Assembly: GCF_964340395.1 (NCBI RefSeq)
Contig: NC_135552.1
Coordinates: 12,427,194 to 12,467,193, forward strand
From: Glandiceps talaboti
Taxonomy: Eukaryota > Hemichordata > Enteropneusta > Spengelidae
DNA length: 40,000 nucleotides
Direction of reading: 5' to 3'
The notes under the pieces are model-generated. The model was not told where the DNA came from, did no database searches, and was given only the letters and a program-made list of their open reading frames with translations. The position numbers and the translations under genes are program-made. This document shows, piece after piece, positions 36,901 through 40,000 of the stretch; the stretch's first letter is position 1; each line of letters begins with the position of its first letter.

Positions 36901-37855
36901 TTGAAACCTTGTAGTACTATTTCATTGTAGTTTCAACGAACATGTTAAATCTGTTTTTTAAAATTTTTTTTCGAGATATTAATTTCTAAAAAATGTTGAA
37001 TCTTTTATTTTAGCTTTGACCGACTTGGTAATCTCTACAAAGTACACTATAGTAATGCACTGCGTGATACTAGACTACGTATGCCAGTAGAGAAGGTGTA
37101 TCCTTATTACAAAGCTATTAAAACCTATGACAACCTGATACACAGAGCAGAGAACACTGTTGTGTACAGAATGCAGGCTGGTGAGTCCAATAATAATGCA
37201 CTGTTTCTCCTGAGATCTCAAGGCCCTCACAAGTATTGTACCTGGCAAGGTGCAATATCAGCACCATGTCGGCCCTCTATACTTCCTCAACTCTCTGGGG
37301 AGCATACAATCCACATCTAATGTGATATTTTTTCTTTTGTGATTGGAAATCAATGCCTTGGCTTTCCAAACCCTTTTGATTGCAAAATATTTTATAAACC
37401 GGATAGATTGAGTGACAGTGGAAACAACTGCTGGCAAGTAATTTTGGCAAGAAAGGGATCATGGGAAAAACAAAGGGAATGCAAAACCCAATGTCAACTC
37501 TGAGGGCACTATTTCAATCAATGACTAAATCCACAGTATATTGTAGTGTTGTTTTTCCATTTGCTGGTTTGAGGATGTTCAGTAAACAGTACAATACAGC
37601 TGTATATTCAAAAGTTATAGCCTTTCCAGCGTATACATTAGTTATACTTAATTTTGATCCATTTCATTCATTCTTTCTTTCACAGGTGACATGATACTGT
37701 TTGACAACACCCGTGCACTGCATGGAAGACGTGCTTTTAAAGTTACCAAAGACTCAATTAGACACTTGGAAACTGCATATATTGATTGGGATAACATGCA
37801 TTCTAAAATCAGAGTTCTAAGAGAGAAGCTTGGAATGCCATTTCATCATTATTGA
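33986..37855 (+). CDS. BBOX1: Gamma-butyrobetaine dioxygenase-like 2-oxoglutarate/Fe(II) oxygenase (five exons)
   Basis: Exons are 33986-34731, 35545-35650, 36462-36664, 37014-37180 and 37686-37855. All introns are GT-AG and in phase, giving 463 aa. ATG 33986 follows an in-frame TGA at 33950 and has A at -3. Residues ~1-75 extend beyond the 387-aa human enzyme, are rich in Arg and Ser and almost lack acids, so they look like a mitochondrial presequence. The N-terminal zinc site is C115, C117, C120 and H161. The iron triad is H273 and D275 (LGLHTD) with H420 (ALHGRR); R433 (RHLE) should bind 2-oxoglutarate. The family hydroxylates gamma-butyrobetaine to L-carnitine; the sister TMLHE acts on trimethyllysine. 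The C-terminal part (RHLETAYIDWDNMHSKIRVL) favours BBOX over TMLHE. A tryptophan of the substrate cage is His252 here, so a divergent paralogue is possible. Confident on family, less so on substrate. Confidence 0.9.
35605..36329 (+). repeat. Minisatellite of duplicated exon 2 end plus 5' splice site (intron 2 of the dioxygenase gene)
   Basis: The last ~46 bases of exon 2, encoding LGLHTDLPHYHYTPN with two of the iron ligands, plus GTAAGTA form a ~53-bp unit. It is followed by 13 further complete copies and a partial one, 42-53 bases each. Junctions read AATGTAAGT in seven copies (authentic 35651; duplicates at about 35849, 35898, 36004, 36053, 36155, 36313) and AATATAAGT, with the GT lost, in seven. 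Translation past 35650 meets TAA after 17 codons, so the copies beyond the first are not coding. Confidence 0.95.
36330..36470 (+). repeat. Tandem repeat of the 3' splice site of intron 2, 38-bp period
   Basis: Four TTAC(T)(C/T)TTACAG|ATCACA-like acceptors (third has GGTACAG) end at 36347, 36385, 36423 and 36461, exactly 38 bases apart. The last is taken as authentic because ITMFHCIKQ follows, matching the family. The unit includes the first bases of exon 3 (ATCACAATG). From the first acceptor the frame stays open and in phase for 38 extra codons. Confidence 0.93.
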
Positions 37856-37879
37856 ATACTGAATACTAAGAGATACCTG

Positions 37880-37885
37880 AATAAA
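37880..37885 (+). terminator. Polyadenylation signal candidate of the dioxygenase gene
   Basis: AATAAA 25 bases past the stop codon (37853-37855). A second AATAAA at 38018-38023 is an equally plausible alternative with a ~180-base 3' UTR. Confidence 0.5.
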
Positions 37886-38625
37886 TCATGATAATCTTCA
37901 TAGCTAGCAGGTCACATTTTTAGATAAAAGGGAATATTTTGAAAGCTATTCATATAGCTTATCTGTTGCTGTAAGCAGGGTCACCTGTTTGATAATTAAC
38001 AAATCTAGATCCTTCTAAATAAAAGTTGCACTATCACTGTGACTTGCATGTAAAATCACAAACAGAAACAATATATATACCGAACTGTTCTTAAATAGTA
38101 ATATTAACCGAAATGTAATTTCAGAAGTTCAGTTTTTAATGCAAATGCACCTATAAAAGTGGCAAAAGCTGAGTTTTAAGCTATTTGAATGAAGGTACAG
38201 TACTTACATGAAAGTTTACATTGTCAACTGCTTTGCAAGTTACAAGTACATAGTATGTCAGTGTTGATGTATGCCTTAGATAGCAGTTTACCCTCTAAGC
38301 CAATTTGATGCGCCACTGACACACACAATTTGTAGTGACACACCAAAATTTGGTGTTCCCCCATCTCTTACTATGTGGTGACTGACAAGAAATGCCAGTT
38401 GTTATCATACTGACCCACAACAACAAAAATTGGCTATCATTAGAGGGCACAATGAATGGCACTGAAATCATATTCTGGCGTTATCAACACATGCCATTTG
38501 ATAGCAAACAAGCAGCATCCTTGATATTTCAGCTTACATAAAATAAACTGTGTCATCAAATTGTTTGTGTTATTCCTAAATACTAGGTTTTGAGTTCTGC
38601 CAAAAACCAGTAATGGTTGAATATG

Positions 38626-38988
38626 CTTTAGTCTAGTTCCTATACAGTAGCACTATGACTCACAGTCTAGTCAAGGCCATGACAAAAGGTGTTAATTATG
38701 GTTCAACCTCATAGTGAGCGAAGCGCCAAACAGCGCATGTCACTAGTAATAACGGGCTGTCATCACCACACATTAAACATTCATTTAGTACAGTTGTTTT
38801 GACGATGATGTCCAATGTCCAACCAGGACTCCATCGCCAGTCTGTTTAAACTAAATCACGTGGGGATGCAATGACATCATCATGTTAATATCAACGCTGT
38901 AGGAGGGAGCACAGGAATGTGTGCTGATTGAGGGACTTTGACCAGGCTGTGGTTAGGGTTAGAAACTACAGTTGGTATCCAGACTAAA
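38626..38988 (+). mobile_element. MITE-like family 2, third copy
   Basis: The ends TTTAGTCTAGTTCCTATACA (38627) and GGTATCCAGACTAAA (38973-38987) are rough inverse complements. The body shares TTTAGTACAGTTGT (38786), ATCACGTGGGGATGCAATGA (38855) and CATCATCATGTTAATAT with 20346-20698. More diverged than that copy. Confidence 0.6.
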
Positions 38989-40000
38989 TATGCTTCAAAC
39001 AGTAATTATAATATAACAGATATCTTTTAATCCACATATAAATTTATGCACCCAAAGACATATAAACACAACTTGCGCTGCTTTAAAACTCAACTATTTG
39101 TTGAGATTGAATAATTGACAGCTAATAATTGACATGTGTAATTTTGGTATATTTGCGAAGATAGAATAAGTGTGAGTATAGAGTATAATATTGCATTCTG
39201 TATAGTATCAGATATTATATATAAGGAGTATTGATTTTTGCAAATAACTACCTCTCATTAATGTTATTGAGTGAAATGAGGTTATGAAAGTGAATTGAGC
39301 ACCTTTTATGTCATAAATATAAATTTGTCATATGACGTAGATAGAGACAGGGTTAGTGCATTTTTAAAACAGAATTCATAACATCTTAAGAAAACCAGAT
39401 ATTATAAGCTATGGTTATACACAATCTATAGTCTCCTCCAAAGAATTCATTGTATATGCCAGTATTTGTATATACATGTAATATATATACAGTCTCCAAA
39501 GAATTCATTGTTATATCCTGCCTCATTGCAGTCTACAGTGTGCTATTACCATGTTATTCCTACTTTTGTAGATTTTTCAACAATTATTGCCTGAAGTGTA
39601 ACTTCTTTCATTTTTATCCTCGCTGCAATACATGACCCATACCTTCAATGTTGCCAATGCTATCAGATAAAGTTGGGAGACACTTAGATTTGTAAACTTT
39701 TTTTGACGATGATTATGTTTTTGCATATACATTGAAACACAAACACACACTGGCACATTCATACACTGTGGCACAACACCATGGTGCACACACACACACA
39801 CACCCCTTTTTAACTTTGAAAACTTATGTTTTATTTCTGAGTAAGACAGTATGATACATTACTACAATAAATATTCATAATAAACAAGCTTGAGTTGTTT
39901 CCGTTTGTAACATTTATCTATATTTCATATCTGGATTAAATTTCAGCCCTTATCTGAAAATGCAACTTAAAGCTAAAAGACATGTTCATAGTTTATACCT
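38989..40000. other. No gene recognised
   Basis: AT-rich sequence with a short direct repeat (CTCCAAAGAATTCATTGT at 39435 and 39495) and a short (CA)n at 39786-39802. Confidence 0.5.

Noticed and set aside
37181-37320. Read-through of dioxygenase exon 4 into intron 4
   Set aside because: The donor GTGAGT at 37181 joins in phase to 37686, restoring the HGR and RHLE motifs; read-through would lose the second iron-binding His.

Overview
The window looks like animal nuclear DNA, most likely from an invertebrate (marine deuterostome or lophotrochozoan). It is AT-rich and has GT-AG introns of a few hundred bases, an RNA polymerase II factor, a carnitine-pathway dioxygenase, a 5'-truncated non-LTR retrotransposon, many microsatellites and small inverted-repeat elements. 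I see no vertebrate-specific repeats. The species cannot be named from the sequence alone.

Layout. 1-22 kb is gene-poor. It holds a 122-bp higher-order tandem repeat (590-1395), a reverse-transcriptase fragment on the minus strand (1745-3033), a 45-bp minisatellite (6774-7745), a 67-bp minisatellite that appears to have grown from the end of a small transposon (9733-10594), a degenerate ~185-bp tandem repeat with poly-C tracts (12449-13280), a tRNA-like SINE candidate (11311-11500) and two MITE-like elements (20346-20698 and 21351-21514). A possible first exon of a minus-strand gene lies at 22218-22302.

24.4-28.3 kb is genic. A complete five-exon TAF8 gene runs on the plus strand (24425-27531, 296 aa). 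It converges tail to tail on an unrecognised terminal exon on the minus strand (28043-28283). The gap between the two carries polyadenylation signals facing each other and a hairpin-forming inverted repeat.

28.3-33.9 kb is again repeat-rich: (GT)n, (CTGT)n, a 100-bp (CT)n tract, a 153-bp (TA)n tract, and poly-G tracts.

34.0-37.9 kb holds a complete five-exon gamma-butyrobetaine-dioxygenase-like gene (33986-37855, 463 aa) with an N-terminal extension that looks like a mitochondrial presequence. Its second intron (35651-36461) is the most unusual feature of the window. Almost all of it consists of tandem copies of its own two ends: about 13 extra copies of the last ~46 exon bases plus the 5' splice site, and then four 38-bp-spaced copies of the 3' splice site. 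The remainder to 40 kb is intergenic, with a third copy of the MITE family seen at 20.3 kb.

TAF8 and the dioxygenase are functionally unrelated (TFIID assembly; carnitine biosynthesis). Nothing suggests a shared operon or cluster.
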